A program made the translations under genes and the position numbers. Shown piece after piece: positions 9,611 to 20,447 of a stretch of DNA of 64,000 bases. The notes under the pieces were generated by a model. That model did not search any database. It was not told the origin of the DNA and saw only the letters and a list, made by a program, of their open reading frames with translations. Location: positions 2,046,001 through 2,110,000 of the forward strand of contig NZ_JRMH01000001.1 in the NCBI RefSeq assembly GCF_000803315.1, written 5' to 3'. Position 1 is the stretch's first letter, and each line of letters starts with the position of its first letter. This DNA comes from Pectobacterium actinidiae. GTDB taxonomy: Bacteria > Pseudomonadota > Gammaproteobacteria > Enterobacterales > Enterobacteriaceae.

Positions 9611-10732
9611 TTAATCCGCGAAGTACCAGTAACCGCTGTTGATCAACACCGTAAGCTGCGCGAGGAAAGAGGGATCTTCCAGCGCGTCGCCCAGCAGTTC
9701 TGCGCCAATAGCAGGGTGTTCAGCCAGCGCAAACAGCGCCGCCTTGTGCGTACTGTTCACCTTTTCCCCGTTAACGAAGCAGCTATCGCCAACACAGATG
9801 ACCCGCAGGCCACCTAAACGACGCAGCGGTTCACCCTGTTGCAGATAGTCATATACTTCGCCAGCCTGATAAGGCGGCTCCGGCGGTGAGAGATCGAGCT
9901 CGTGACGGGACTGGGAAATAAACTCGCCAAACCAGTTCTGGAAATGCTCTGGCTGCTGCACCAAATCCAACATCATTTTTTGCAGCGCATCCAGCTCTTG
10001 CGGCAGTACGCTGGCGATATGATCGCGGGATGGCACATCAGGATCGCTATAGCGATAGCTGCCGAGTTCACGGGAAAGCACATAATCCGCAAAGCCACTC
10101 ACCAGTTCGCGAGCGTTCGGCGCACGGAAACCCACTGAGTAGTTCAGCGAGTTCTCCAGCGAATAGCCTTCGTGCGGGAAACCCGGTGGAATGTAGACGA
10201 TATCACCCGGTTCCAGCTCCTCATCAATAATGGCGTCAAACGGATCGACCTGAAGTAGGTCAGGATGAGGGCAGTGCTGCTTCATCGGTATTTTTTCACC
10301 GACACGCCAGCGGCGACGTCCCGTACCCTGAATGATGAAAACATCATACTGATCCAGATGCGGTCCTACGCCACCGCCGGGAACGGAAAACGAAATCATC
10401 AAATCATCGGTACGCCAGTCCGGCAACTGTCGAAAAGGCTGCATCAAGGCAGAAGAGGGCTCATGCCAATGATCGACGGCCTGCACCAATAGCGACCAGT
10501 TGCTTTCCCCCAGATGATCATAGCTCTCGAAAGGGCCGTGGCTTACCTGCCAGCGTCCGTTCTGATGGCTGACCAGACGGCTATCAACCTCATTTTCCAA
10601 CGCCAGGCCGGCGAGTTCATCGGGGGAAATCGGATCGATAAAATGCGTGAAACCGCCTTTAATCAGGAGCGGACGTTTTTGCCAGTAGTTCGCTAAAAAA
10701 TCCTGCCAGTCGAGATTGAGCTGATAGTCCAT
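9611..10732 (-). CDS. roxA: 50S ribosomal protein L16 arginine hydroxylase RoxA (YcfD)
   Basis: Iron/2-oxoglutarate-dependent JmjC-type oxygenase that hydroxylates an arginine of ribosomal protein L16. It has 373 residues, the same as E. coli. The iron-binding HxD motif is in GVGPHLDQYDVFIIQG, and a distal histidine is in IPPGFPHEGYSLENS. The C-terminal part is the winged-helix-like extension typical of YcfD. It lies between pepT and phoQ, the same neighbours as in E. coli. Confidence 0.96.
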   Translation of the reverse strand: MDYQLNLDWQDFLANYWQKRPLLIKGGFTHFIDPISPDELAGLALENEVDSRLVSHQNGRWQVSHGPFESYDHLGESNWSLLVQAVDHWHEPSSALMQPFRQLPDWRTDDLMISFSVPGGGVGPHLDQYDVFIIQGTGRRRWRVGEKIPMKQHCPHPDLLQVDPFDAIIDEELEPGDIVYIPPGFPHEGYSLENSLNYSVGFRAPNARELVSGFADYVLSRELGSYRYSDPDVPSRDHIASVLPQELDALQKMMLDLVQQPEHFQNWFGEFISQSRHELDLSPPEPPYQAGEVYDYLQQGEPLRRLGGLRVICVGDSCFVNGEKVNSTHKAALFALAEHPAIGAELLGDALEDPSFLAQLTVLINSGYWYFAD

Positions 10733-10796
10733 ACTGTTTTCCAGAAACGTGTTTTGAGGAAATGACTGTTCTTGAAGATATGATTTTTCTTGAAAT

Positions 10797-10825
10797 AATC
10801 AGTATTTTAAAACAATCAGTATTTT
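10797..10825. repeat. Two direct repeats upstream of roxA
   Basis: AATCAGTATTTT occurs at 10797-10808 and 10814-10825, a period of 17 bp. Just before it, TTCTTGAA also occurs twice, 18 bp apart. The copies sit in the roxA promoter region, next to the MITE-like element. Confidence 0.6.
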
Positions 10826-10836
10826 GGCGATAAGTA

Positions 10837-11034
10837 TATACTCTAAATAATTCGAATTTCATGCAGGCGGCAAGAGAAGGACAAATTCGTCAGGAACGAA
10901 TTTGACCAGCCAACGGCTGGCCTTCGGTGAGAGACAGGATGTCTCTCATTTCATCCCGATGAGCTTACTCAGGTAAGTGATTCGGGTGAGTGAACGTAGC
11001 CAACGTACATGCAACCTGAAGTATGACGAGTATA
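10837..11034. repeat. ERIC-related MITE-like repeat with three-hairpin core
   Basis: A non-coding element of about 198 bp between phoQ and roxA. The ends are inverted (TATACTC at left, GAGTATA at right, with TGCATG-like blocks further in). The right half strongly resembles the ERIC/IRU consensus (GAGCTTAC, GTAAGTGA, GTGAGTGAACG, AGCCAACG, ACATGCAAC, GAAGTATGACG). The left half holds three stem-loops on the + strand: 10882-10904 (loop TCAGGAA), 10906-10920 (loop AAC) and 10928-10948 (loop AGGAT). These have the same layout as in the element at 3848 but with different, compensated stems. Confidence 0.85.
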
Positions 11035-11062
11035 GCGGAAGCATCGCGCGCTGTACCGCCTT

Positions 11063-12517
11063 TCACGCCTCATTCTGGCTCAGGTTCTGGCGGGAGAAGA
11101 TGGCTTCGACTCGGGCACCACCCAGTGCGCTGTCGCTGATGAGTATCTCACCCTGATACTGTTCGATAATGTCGACGGCAACGGCAAGGCCGATACCTTG
11201 TCCGGGGCGCATACGGTCGGCGCGTTGTCCACGCAGGAAGATCATTTCGCGCTTGCTTTCGTGAATGCCGGGGCCGTCATCATCGATAATCAGATGCAGT
11301 TTGTGATCGGAGTATTGCACGCTAATTTCGACAAACTCCAGGCAGTACTTACAGGCGTTATCAAGAATATTGCCCATGACCTCCATAAAATCATTCTTCT
11401 CGCCCACGAAGGTCAGTTCTGGCGGAATATCGAGCGTTAACACCACGCCCTTGCGCTGATACACCTTATTTAATGCAGAACACAGGCCATCCAACAGGGC
11501 TGGAACGGAGTGTACTTCACGTATCAGTAGATTGTGTTCGGATCGCACGCTGGCGCGATGCAGGTAATAGCCAATTTGCTGCGAAATGCGGCTGATCTGG
11601 GACAGCATAATAGGCTCTGCCTGATCGATAGTGATCTCTTTGCCGGTTCGCAACGCACGTAACGTGGTCTGTAAAACCGCCAGTGGCGTTTTTAAACTGT
11701 GGGTAAGGTCGGTGAGCGTTGTACGGTATTTATGGTAGCGCTGGCGTTCATTATTCAGCAGGATATTCAGGTTTTTTACCAGGCTGAACAATTCGCGCGG
11801 CGGATTCTCATCCAGTTGATCGCGCGTCCCTTTTTCCAGCTCGGCGATCTGTCTGACCAGATGCTGAATAGGACGCAGGCTCCAGTGAGCACCCAGCCAC
11901 AGCAGGGGAAGTACTAGCAGAAGGTTGGCGATCAACACATAGCTGAACCATTCCCACACCATATCTTCCTGCTGGAGTTCTTGAGGGATGCGATCGACCA
12001 CCACAATCGTGATGGAAGGGAGATGCTCGGTCTTTGGGTAAACGTTCACGGCGATGGAGTGTGTTAACGCATTGCTATGCGCGCCATTCAGCGCCCGCAA
12101 GCTGCTCAGCAGTAACGTATTGCCCGTTAATACCGCGCTACTGGTGTCAGTATCGGTATCCAACTCGTGATAGGCCGTCTTGCTCAACCACTCCGGCTTG
12201 ATTAGCGCTTCTAGTTCAGGAACGTGCTTTTCGCGCCAGAGCACGTTGCCATGCTCATCGTATATCAACACCAGCGTGGGGAAATTGATATCAACGTCGG
12301 GGGGCGTGACGATATTCAACTGATTATCACGCCACTGTGCGAGGCTGTAATAGAGATTACTTTCACCGCGCAGCAGGCGGAATGAGGTTTTATCAAAGTT
12401 GACGCTGTAACCGATAATCGCGACGACGCCATAGGCGAGCGACAGCGCCAGTACGATGGCCGCTGTCGCAAGTAAAAAACGAATACGAAGCGAGAAGGGC
12501 GGCTTCTTATTGCTCAT
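11063..12517 (-). CDS. phoQ: Sensor histidine kinase PhoQ (PehS)
   Basis: Inner-membrane sensor kinase of the PhoPQ system, known in soft-rot Erwinia as PehS, where it controls endopolygalacturonase in response to Ca/Mg. It has 484 residues. Two transmembrane helices (about 15-38 and 190-213) flank a periplasmic PDC-like sensor. A HAMP linker, the H-box [16 protein letters not shown] (His near 276) and ATP-lid motifs DNACKYC and DDGPGI follow. The acidic patch of E. coli PhoQ (EDDDDAE before MTHSVAVNVYP) is replaced by NGAHSNA at 144-150. The start overlaps phoP by 4 bp. Confidence 0.96.
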   Translation of the reverse strand: MSNKKPPFSLRIRFLLATAAIVLALSLAYGVVAIIGYSVNFDKTSFRLLRGESNLYYSLAQWRDNQLNIVTPPDVDINFPTLVLIYDEHGNVLWREKHVPELEALIKPEWLSKTAYHELDTDTDTSSAVLTGNTLLLSSLRALNGAHSNALTHSIAVNVYPKTEHLPSITIVVVDRIPQELQQEDMVWEWFSYVLIANLLLVLPLLWLGAHWSLRPIQHLVRQIAELEKGTRDQLDENPPRELFSLVKNLNILLNNERQRYHKYRTTLTDLTHSLKTPLAVLQTTLRALRTGKEITIDQAEPIMLSQISRISQQIGYYLHRASVRSEHNLLIREVHSVPALLDGLCSALNKVYQRKGVVLTLDIPPELTFVGEKNDFMEVMGNILDNACKYCLEFVEISVQYSDHKLHLIIDDDGPGIHESKREMIFLRGQRADRMRPGQGIGLAVAVDIIEQYQGEILISDSALGGARVEAIFSRQNLSQNEA

Positions 12518-13203
12518 ACTGAGCCTGAGGGGGTATCAATATCAAAGCGATATCCTTGTCCGCGCACGGTAGTAATCACATCCGGTGCCTCTGCCTGCTG
12601 AATTTTCTTGCGCAATCGTCCCATCAGCACATCAATGGTATGACTTTCGCGCAGTTCAGCATCTGGGTACAGTTGCAGCATCAGCGACTCTTTGCTTACG
12701 ACTTTTGCTTTGTTGCGAATCAACGTTTCGATAATCGTGTATTCAAACGCGGTGAGCTTGATAGGCGATCCGTGGATCATCAGCTCGCGGCGCGATAAGT
12801 CTATCTCAAAGGGTGGCAGGCTGATGACTTGCGATGCTAGCCCGCTGTTGCGTCGCATCAGTGCCTGCAAGCGCGCCACGACTTCTTCCATATGGAATGG
12901 CTTGGTCACGTAATCGTCCGCACCGGCTTCCAGCACCGCGACTTTGTCCTGCCAGCCTTCACGGGCGGTCAGAACCAGAATCGGGAGCTTGACCTGGTGA
13001 GCGCGCCAGCGACGGATCATGCTCATGCCGTCTTCATCGGGCAACCCGAGGTCGATAATCGCGATGTCCGGCATATTCTCATGCAGAAAATAATCCGCTT
13101 CTTTGGCGTCAGACGCTGCGTCAACCTGATGCCCCATTTCGTTCATCTGAACGGTTAAATGGTGGCGCAATAATACATTATCTTCAACGACCAGAATTCG
13201 CAT
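12514..13203 (-). CDS. phoP: Response regulator PhoP (PehR)
   Basis: OmpR-type DNA-binding response regulator paired with PhoQ. The receiver domain shows the acidic pocket (VVEDN), phosphoacceptor Asp in [18 protein letters not shown] and KPF. The C-terminal winged helix includes [21 protein letters not shown] and [16 protein letters not shown]. It has 229 residues, slightly longer than E. coli (223) because the C-terminus ends [10 protein letters not shown]. It has its own promoter with a PhoP box in the gap after purB, consistent with autoregulation. Confidence 0.97.
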   Translation of the reverse strand: MRILVVEDNVLLRHHLTVQMNEMGHQVDAASDAKEADYFLHENMPDIAIIDLGLPDEDGMSMIRRWRAHQVKLPILVLTAREGWQDKVAVLEAGADDYVTKPFHMEEVVARLQALMRRNSGLASQVISLPPFEIDLSRRELMIHGSPIKLTAFEYTIIETLIRNKAKVVSKESLMLQLYPDAELRESHTIDVLMGRLRKKIQQAEAPDVITTVRGQGYRFDIDTPSGSV

Positions 13204-13332
13204 CGCTATATCCTCTGTCGAATAGAAATGGCCATGTTTATCGAAATACTGCTATGTACCATGTCTTTCATGTCTGTCGCTCCCACGTATTCAACATTAT
13301 ACGCAGGGAACGTTATTTATTTTATTTGTTAA

Positions 13333-13366
13333 ATTATCCACAGAGAGGGTAAACCGGGTTTAAACG
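13333..13366 (-). promoter_or_regulatory. PhoP box and -10 of the phoPQ promoter
   Basis: Read on the minus strand, CGTTTA then five bases then GGTTTA matches the PhoP direct-repeat consensus (G/T)GTTTA-N5-(G/T)GTTTA at 13366-13350. The hexamer GATAAT (13338-13333) follows 11 bp later, the spacing seen in PhoP-activated promoters where the box replaces the -35. The predicted leader is about 125 nt. The site match is read directly; autoregulation is inferred from known PhoP biology. Confidence 0.85.
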
Positions 13367-13387
13367 GGCTGGAAATGACAGAGAACG

Positions 13388-13406
13388 GGCGGGCAAGATG
13401 CCCGCC
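13388..13406. terminator. GC-rich hairpin after purB
   Basis: Perfect 7-bp stem GGCGGGC / GCCCGCC with a 5-nt loop, 28 nt past the purB stop codon. There is no T-run on the minus strand, so it may act as a weak terminator or mRNA 3' end. Confidence 0.45.
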
Positions 13407-13433
13407 GGAGAGTACAAACAGACGTGAGGGGGC

Positions 13434-14828
<1,395 letters not shown>

Positions 14829-14932
14829 TCAATAATGATTAATTCGATAAGGACAATGAATAAGTAACAATAATCAATTTCATGACGCTGGCGCGAATCA
14901 CACCAGCGTCGATCATAGCGGCAAGAATACCA

Positions 14933-15571
14933 TCAAACGGATGGGCAACGCGCCAATATCTGTTTCGCTTCTTTGACCAACTGGCTGCGTGAAAACATCA
15001 GTTGCAAGCGTCCGCCGCCAATCTGTTGCCAGAGCACCGTAGAGCGGATGCCGGCCAGTAGCGCAGCACGCACTTTAGCCTGCACCTGGCTGTTTTTCAG
15101 CACGTCCGGTGAACCGGTAACCTGAATACGTGGCCCCAACGTACTGATGACATCCACATAAATTGCAGCCAATGCGCTCACAATCGTCTCGGAAAGCAGG
15201 TCGAAATGCTCCAGTTGGCGCTCCAACTGTCCGATGCGCTTGCCCAATTCGTCAAGTGCGGCCGACTTCGCATTCAGCTTGCGTTCTAACGCAATCAGGC
15301 TGAAAGCGTAGCGCGATAGCTCGGCCCCCGCGCCCTTATTGCTGCTGCTATTCAGAATGCCTAGCAGTGTTTCTAGCCCAACTTTCAGGTTTTGCTCGTC
15401 ATTACCGTAAACGGCCAGCGTAGACACTGGATTGAGATTCAAAACGCTGTTCAGCGAGGTATGCAGCACGTCGTTATTACAGCTCCCCGTGTGGGCCAAC
15501 TGTTGGACTAAGTGTGCCGACTGACAAACGCCCGCGAGTGCTAGCGTGATTTCATAATAATTCTTAGCCAC
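14933..15571 (-). CDS. hflD: Lysogenization regulator HflD homologue
   Basis: A 212-residue HflD-family protein, peripheral to the inner membrane; in E. coli it binds lambda CII and reduces lysogeny. The start is GTG at 15571 ([29 protein letters not shown]), two bases after the mnmA stop and behind an AGGAG. An upstream in-frame extension inside mnmA is spurious. The conserved C-terminal block [22 protein letters not shown] matches the family. It is translationally linked to mnmA, as in E. coli. Confidence 0.93.
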   Translation of the reverse strand: MAKNYYEITLALAGVCQSAHLVQQLAHTGSCNNDVLHTSLNSVLNLNPVSTLAVYGNDEQNLKVGLETLLGILNSSSNKGAGAELSRYAFSLIALERKLNAKSAALDELGKRIGQLERQLEHFDLLSETIVSALAAIYVDVISTLGPRIQVTGSPDVLKNSQVQAKVRAALLAGIRSTVLWQQIGGGRLQLMFSRSQLVKEAKQILARCPSV

Positions 15572-15573
15572 GG

Positions 15574-16680
15574 TTACTCCTGTAAGCGTTCTTCGATGAT
15601 GCCGCCGCCAAGGCAAACGTCGTCCAGATAAAATACGGCAGATTGGCCTGGCGTCACGGCTGCGACGGGCTCATCAAAACGCACAGTAATGCGATCGTCG
15701 CCAAGTGGAGTGACGGTGCAGGGGATATCCGCCTGACGGTAACGGGTTTTCACCGTACAACGTAATTCTGCGGTGAGCGGCTGACGGTCGACCCAGTGTA
15801 GCTGCTGTGCGATTAAACCGTACGACATCAGACGAGGGTGTTCGTGACCCTGCGCGACATAAAGAATATTGTTGGCGACATCTTTATCCACCACGTACCA
15901 GGGATCTTCGCCGCCATCTTTGACGCCGCCAATACCCAGACCTTTGCGTTGCCCCAACGTGTGGTACATCAGCCCTTGATGCTGTCCCATCGGTTTGTTG
16001 TCGTCGACGGACAGAATCGGGCCGGGCTGTGCAGGTAGGTAACGCGCCAGAAAATCAGTGAATTTACGCTCGCCGATGAAGCAAATACCGGTAGAGTCTT
16101 TCTTCTTCGCCGTTGCCAGTTCAAGCTCTTCGGCAATTTTACGTACCTGCGGCTTTTCCAGCTCGCCGACAGGGAACAGACTTTGTGCGATCTGTTCGTG
16201 GCTCAGCGTATAAAGAAAATAGCTCTGGTCTTTGTTGCCGTCCATGCCGCGTAGCAAACGGCTTTTACCGTCAACGTCGTGACGACGGACATAGTGGCCT
16301 GTCGCGATATAGTCTGCGCCGAGATCCTCGGCGGCGAATTCTAGGAAGGCTTTGAATTTGATTTCTTTATTACACAGGATATCGGGATTGGGGGTACGAC
16401 CGGCTTTGTATTCTTCAAGGAAGAGTTCAAAAACGTTGTCCCAATATTCGGCGGCGAAGTTGACGGTATGTAATTCGATACCCAGCTTGTCGCAAACAGC
16501 CTGTGCATCGGCAAGGTCTGTGGCCGCTGAGCAATATTCCGTATCGTCGTCCTCTTCCCAGTTCTTCATGAACAGGCCTTCAACATGATAGCCCTGTTGC
16601 TGTAACAGGTAAGCGGAAACGGAGGAATCAACACCGCCGGACATACCGACAATCACTTTTTTCTGGCTGTTATCTGACAT
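15574..16680 (-). CDS. mnmA: tRNA-specific 2-thiouridylase MnmA
   Basis: Installs the 2-thio group on wobble uridine-34 of tRNAs for Lys, Glu and Gln. It has 368 residues. The PP-loop [18 protein letters not shown] lies at the N-terminus. The catalytic cysteines are in [12 protein letters not shown] (first) and [13 protein letters not shown] (second). It is upstream of hflD and downstream of nudJ, as in E. coli. Confidence 0.97.
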   Translation of the reverse strand: MSDNSQKKVIVGMSGGVDSSVSAYLLQQQGYHVEGLFMKNWEEDDDTEYCSAATDLADAQAVCDKLGIELHTVNFAAEYWDNVFELFLEEYKAGRTPNPDILCNKEIKFKAFLEFAAEDLGADYIATGHYVRRHDVDGKSRLLRGMDGNKDQSYFLYTLSHEQIAQSLFPVGELEKPQVRKIAEELELATAKKKDSTGICFIGERKFTDFLARYLPAQPGPILSVDDNKPMGQHQGLMYHTLGQRKGLGIGGVKDGGEDPWYVVDKDVANNILYVAQGHEHPRLMSYGLIAQQLHWVDRQPLTAELRCTVKTRYRQADIPCTVTPLGDDRITVRFDEPVAAVTPGQSAVFYLDDVCLGGGIIEERLQE

Positions 16681-16765
16681 GGGAGTCTCACGAACTGAAA
16701 TTTACTAACGCATTGATGCGAAAAACAAGCGGCATATTTTAGCATGTTGAACCGAGCGCTGCATC

Positions 16766-16811
16766 GCTATTCCTGCCGGGCGTGGTGAAGTCCACTCACG
16801 GCAGGAATAGC
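16766..16811. repeat. Perfect 13-bp inverted repeat between nudJ and mnmA
   Basis: GCTATTCCTGCCG at 16766-16778 pairs perfectly with 16799-16811. The 20-nt loop can form a second small stem (GTGG / CCAC). It lies 8 nt beyond the nudJ stop. There is no T-run, so it may be a processed 3' end or a REP-like unit rather than a classic terminator. Confidence 0.6.
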
Positions 16812-16818
16812 AAGGTGC

Positions 16819-17265
16819 CTAAAATGGCCAGTTAAACGCGCCCAATACGGTTAACGGATAGCGTTCTGGCTGCTGGTAGCAGCGAATGCTTTCGGCCACC
16901 AGCGGTGAACGAAGCTGATGAGAATGCAGAATGTCCTCGGCGGTCAGCCAGCGGCAGCACTCGATGTCGCTGTCGTGCGGCTCGGTATCGACCCGTGCAG
17001 GCAGATCGAGCGCGAAGCAAAAGCGCAGAAACGGTGTGCTGTCGGGGGCGATCCATTGGTGCAGACGCAGGAAACTTTGCGGCGTGGCCTGAATGCCCGT
17101 TTCTTCCCACAGCTCACGGCTCGCAGCCTGAATCAGCGTTTCGTCGGCTTCCAGATGGCCTGCAGGCTGGTTCCACAATAATTTGCCGTTAATCAGCTCT
17201 TCAACGACCAGAAAATGGTTTTCTGCCTGTACTACACAGGCGACTGTTACATGAGGCTTAAACAT
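16819..17265 (-). CDS. nudJ: Nudix phosphatase NudJ (YmfB)
   Basis: Nudix hydrolase of the NudJ type, acting on thiamine pyrophosphate, HMP-PP and nucleoside di/triphosphates in E. coli. It has 148 residues. The Nudix box is visible as [23 protein letters not shown]. Its start overlaps the end of rluE by 8 bp, giving a rluE-nudJ-mnmA-hflD-purB run on one strand. Confidence 0.95.
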   Translation of the reverse strand: MFKPHVTVACVVQAENHFLVVEELINGKLLWNQPAGHLEADETLIQAASRELWEETGIQATPQSFLRLHQWIAPDSTPFLRFCFALDLPARVDTEPHDSDIECCRWLTAEDILHSHQLRSPLVAESIRCYQQPERYPLTVLGAFNWPF

Positions 17266-17884
17266 CCGTTATCTCCTTCCATTCTCCGGGTAACAGGTTT
17301 TCTATGGTTTGATTGGCCATGCCGTATCGAATCAAACGCAGTGTAGGATACCCGATATTCGCCGTCATACGACGGACTTGCCGATTACGGCCTTCATACA
17401 GCGTGATTTTTAACCAGCAGTCGGGAATGCTTTTACGCTCGCGTATGGGCGGATTACGCGGCCACAGCCAGTCTGGCTCCGGTACGATCTCCGCCCCTGC
17501 GGGCAGCGTTTTTCCGTCATTCAGGTTGAGACCGGTACGAAAGCGCGTCAGTGCGGCGTCGTCAGGAATACCTTCGACCTGTACATAGTAAATTTTGGCT
17601 GTTTTCTTCGTCGGTTGGGTTAGCTGTGCCTGAAGTTTGCCGTCATTGGTGAGAATCATCAGGCCTTCGCTGTCGCGATCCAAACGCCCGGCGGCATAAA
17701 TACCGCTAACCGGAATGTAATCTTTCAGCGTTTGGCGTCCAGCCTCGTCAGTGAATTGCGGCAACACATCGAAGGGCTTATTGAATAAAACGATGCGGCG
17801 CGGCGTGTTGTCAGGCTGCCTTTTTCTTGCTGGCTGTGAGCTGAATCGTTTAACTTTGTGATTTTTAACAGAGAATTTATTCAT
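17258..17884 (-). CDS. rluE: 23S rRNA pseudouridine(2457) synthase RluE
   Basis: RsuA/RluB-family pseudouridine synthase acting on 23S rRNA. The catalytic aspartate is in [19 protein letters not shown] and the family C-terminal motif is [22 protein letters not shown]. The frame is open to 17923. I place the start at the second ATG of an ATGATG pair (17884, MNKFSVKN), giving 208 residues, but the upstream methionines cannot be excluded. It is divergent from icd. Confidence 0.93.
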   Translation of the reverse strand: MNKFSVKNHKVKRFSSQPARKRQPDNTPRRIVLFNKPFDVLPQFTDEAGRQTLKDYIPVSGIYAAGRLDRDSEGLMILTNDGKLQAQLTQPTKKTAKIYYVQVEGIPDDAALTRFRTGLNLNDGKTLPAGAEIVPEPDWLWPRNPPIRERKSIPDCWLKITLYEGRNRQVRRMTANIGYPTLRLIRYGMANQTIENLLPGEWKEITDV

Positions 17885-18014
17885 CATCTTTATAGTCGCG
17901 GATAACAAAAGCATTATACTCAAATGGTTTGCGATTGGCGCGGGCTAAATATTCAAGTAGTATTGACACGCATCTTACAAGTCATTAACAAAATTGCGCT
18001 CGAAGGAGAGGTTA

Positions 18015-19268
18015 ATGGAAAGCAAAGTAGTTGTACCGACAGAAGGTCAGAAAATCACGGTTGATGCTCAAGGTAAACTGGTTGTTCCAAACAACCCGGT
18101 CATTCCGTTTATCGAAGGCGACGGCATCGGTATTGATGTAACGCCAGCCATGATCAACGTCGTTGACGCCGCCGTGAAGAAAGCCTATCAAGGCAAGCGC
18201 GCGATTTCCTGGATGGAGATCTATACGGGTGAAAAATCCACGCAAGTCTACGGTAAAGATGTCTGGCTGCCGGAAGAAACACTGGATTTGATTCGTGAAT
18301 ATCGTGTGGCGATTAAGGGCCCGCTGACAACGCCAGTCGGCGGCGGTATCCGTTCTCTGAACGTTGCACTGCGCCAACAGTTGGATCTGTACGTTTGCCT
18401 GCGTCCGGTACGCTACTACGAAGGTACACCTAGCCCGGTTAAACAGCCTGAGCTGACCGACATGGTGATCTTCCGAGAAAACGCTGAAGACATCTATGCA
18501 GGTATCGAGTGGAAAGCGGGTTCTGCTGAAGCAGACAAAGTGATCAAATTCCTGCGTGAAGAAATGGGCGTTAGCAAAATCCGTTTCCCTGAGCAGTGTG
18601 GTATCGGCGTGAAGCCGTGTTCTGAAGAAGGTACCAAACGTCTGGTTCGCGCTGCTATCGAATACGCGATCACCAACGACCGTGATTCCGTCACGCTGGT
18701 GCACAAAGGCAACATCATGAAATTCACCGAAGGCGCGTTCAAAGACTGGGGCTACCAGTTGGCGCGTGAGGAATTCGGCGGTGAGCTGATCGATGGCGGT
18801 CCGTGGGTGAAAATCAAGAACCCGAACACTGGCAAAGAGATTATTGTAAAAGACGTGATCGCCGATGCGTTCCTGCAACAAATCCTGCTGCGTCCTGCTG
18901 AATACGACGTGATCGCTTGTATGAACCTGAACGGTGACTACATTTCTGATGCTCTGGCAGCACAGGTTGGCGGTATCGGTATTGCACCGGGCGCGAACAT
19001 TGGTGACGAATGTGCACTGTTTGAAGCTACACACGGTACCGCACCGAAATATGCGGGTCAGGATAAAGTGAACCCTGGTTCCGTGATTCTGTCCGCTGAA
19101 ATGATGCTGCGTCACCTGCAATGGTTCGAAGCGGCTGACCTGATTGTTAAGGGTGTTGAAGGCGCGATCAAGAACAAGACCGTGACTTACGATTTCGAAC
19201 GTCTGATGGAAGGCGCTAAGCTGCGTAAATGTAGCGAGTTCGCGCAGGACATTATCGATAACATGTAA
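18015..19268 (+). CDS. icd: NADP-dependent isocitrate dehydrogenase
   Basis: TCA-cycle enzyme converting isocitrate to 2-oxoglutarate with NADP. It has 417 residues (E. coli 416). The ATG at 18015 follows GGAGAGG at good spacing; an upstream in-frame ATG is not needed. Visible are the [20 protein letters not shown] region with the phosphorylatable serine, the metal-site residues in [15 protein letters not shown], and [19 protein letters not shown] for cofactor binding. No prophage or attachment-site duplication is seen at its 3' end, a known integration site in E. coli. Confidence 0.98.
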   Translation: MESKVVVPTEGQKITVDAQGKLVVPNNPVIPFIEGDGIGIDVTPAMINVVDAAVKKAYQGKRAISWMEIYTGEKSTQVYGKDVWLPEETLDLIREYRVAIKGPLTTPVGGGIRSLNVALRQQLDLYVCLRPVRYYEGTPSPVKQPELTDMVIFRENAEDIYAGIEWKAGSAEADKVIKFLREEMGVSKIRFPEQCGIGVKPCSEEGTKRLVRAAIEYAITNDRDSVTLVHKGNIMKFTEGAFKDWGYQLAREEFGGELIDGGPWVKIKNPNTGKEIIVKDVIADAFLQQILLRPAEYDVIACMNLNGDYISDALAAQVGGIGIAPGANIGDECALFEATHGTAPKYAGQDKVNPGSVILSAEMMLRHLQWFEAADLIVKGVEGAIKNKTVTYDFERLMEGAKLRKCSEFAQDIIDNM

Positions 19269-19294
19269 TCTGCTGTTCAGCGCAGATGAATATC

Positions 19295-19319
19295 AGGGGC
19301 CAATTTGGCCCCTTTTTCT
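19295..19319 (+). terminator. icd terminator
   Basis: AGGGGCC and GGCCCCT pair around AATTT and are followed by TTTTC, 26 nt after the icd stop. The hairpin also abuts the end of the convergent YccM-like gene. Confidence 0.85.
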
Positions 19320-20447
19320 TTATGGATGGCCAATGCTCTGTGAACCGGGAATAAGCCGGAAGTACATGTGTTCGGGAATCGGGCTGTCCCAACCACCGAT
19401 GTACATCGCAAAGCCGATCATACCGAAAAGAATGCCGAGTACCAGTACTGTCATCGTGATACCGGACAGTGCAGTTTGTCGCCATAGCGGTTTGGTTGTT
19501 TCTCGGCCTTTTTCCTGCGAACATGAGGGCTTCATCAGCGAGAAATGGAGCGTTGATGCTACCGGGCAGGATTCGACGCAGGTCATGCAGGCCGTGCATT
19601 CTGCCGTTCTCACCTGAATCAGTTTATCCACCGGAATGTTAGATGGACAGGCTTTGGCGCACTTGCCACAGTCGATACAACGGGCGGCATTGCGACGAAT
19701 CTTGAAGGGGGACAGCAGCGAAAATACCCCCATGAGCGCACCGTAAGGACAGAGGTAACGACACCAGAAATGGTGGACAAACAGGCTGGCAAAGATGAAG
19801 AGAAAAACGCAGACCAGTGTGATGGTGCCGATATTGCGGAAGAAGCCGAGCATTTTGACGTCGGCGATCATGCCGTAGGGCGACATCAGGAACATATAAA
19901 TCCCCTGTGCCGGCATCGATAAGGCGATATAGAGGAAAAAACCTAATAATAGATATTTTAGGCTGCGCAATGGAATATCCAGCCATTTTGGGAGAATGAA
20001 ATGGCGGCCAACTATTTTTTTCCCCAATACACCTACCCACTCGGAAATCGTGCCGATAGGGCACAACCAGGAGCAGAACGATTTTTTCAGCAAGAGGCTG
20101 GTGAGAATAAATGCGAGAAGTAATAGCATTGACGCAAGGTGGATAGGGGGGAAATCACCCGTCTCCCAGGTGAACTTCACATTCATCAATCCGGCAATTG
20201 GCAGCCAGCCTTCAATACCACCGGGCCTCGACATATAAAGGCTCGTGCCGCCGGTTTCAAAGTAGCGTACCCAAAAATAGAAGGTGATGCCGATATAAAC
20301 GTTGATCGCCAGTAGCAGGATTTGCGTTGCTCTGCGCCAGGTCAGTGCATTGCGCCAGTCATTCCAGGGAAGTTTACCGCCAGTGGTTCCGGGGCGGCGT
20401 TGCCACCGCTTTCTTGCTTTCTCGCTCATTGCTCTCAATTGCCCCAT
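19320..20447 (-). CDS. YccM-like membrane 4Fe-4S ferredoxin protein
   Basis: Membrane-bound iron-sulfur protein of the NapH/YccM group, likely passing electrons from the quinol pool to an unknown partner. It has up to 375 residues and about five membrane helices. The NapH-type cysteine motifs FCSWLCPIGTISEW and CRYLCPYGALMG are present, with two 4Fe-4S clusters in CIDCGKCAKACPSN and CTACMTCVESCPVA. A second start at 20429 (MSEKARKRW) behind GAGAG is possible. E. coli YccM (357 residues) is the closest match I recall; the electron acceptor is unknown. Confidence 0.88.
   Translation of the reverse strand: MGQLRAMSEKARKRWQRRPGTTGGKLPWNDWRNALTWRRATQILLLAINVYIGITFYFWVRYFETGGTSLYMSRPGGIEGWLPIAGLMNVKFTWETGDFPPIHLASMLLLLAFILTSLLLKKSFCSWLCPIGTISEWVGVLGKKIVGRHFILPKWLDIPLRSLKYLLLGFFLYIALSMPAQGIYMFLMSPYGMIADVKMLGFFRNIGTITLVCVFLFIFASLFVHHFWCRYLCPYGALMGVFSLLSPFKIRRNAARCIDCGKCAKACPSNIPVDKLIQVRTAECTACMTCVESCPVASTLHFSLMKPSCSQEKGRETTKPLWRQTALSGITMTVLVLGILFGMIGFAMYIGGWDSPIPEHMYFRLIPGSQSIGHP

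Noticed and set aside
18012..19121. Long open frame on the minus strand opposite icd
   Set aside because: A mirror of strong icd codon bias; no family features, and icd is unquestionable.
19200..19320. icd 3' end as a phage attachment site
   Set aside because: No duplicated icd end, integrase or phage genes follow; the phage-type regulators begin 1.6 kb away behind another gene.
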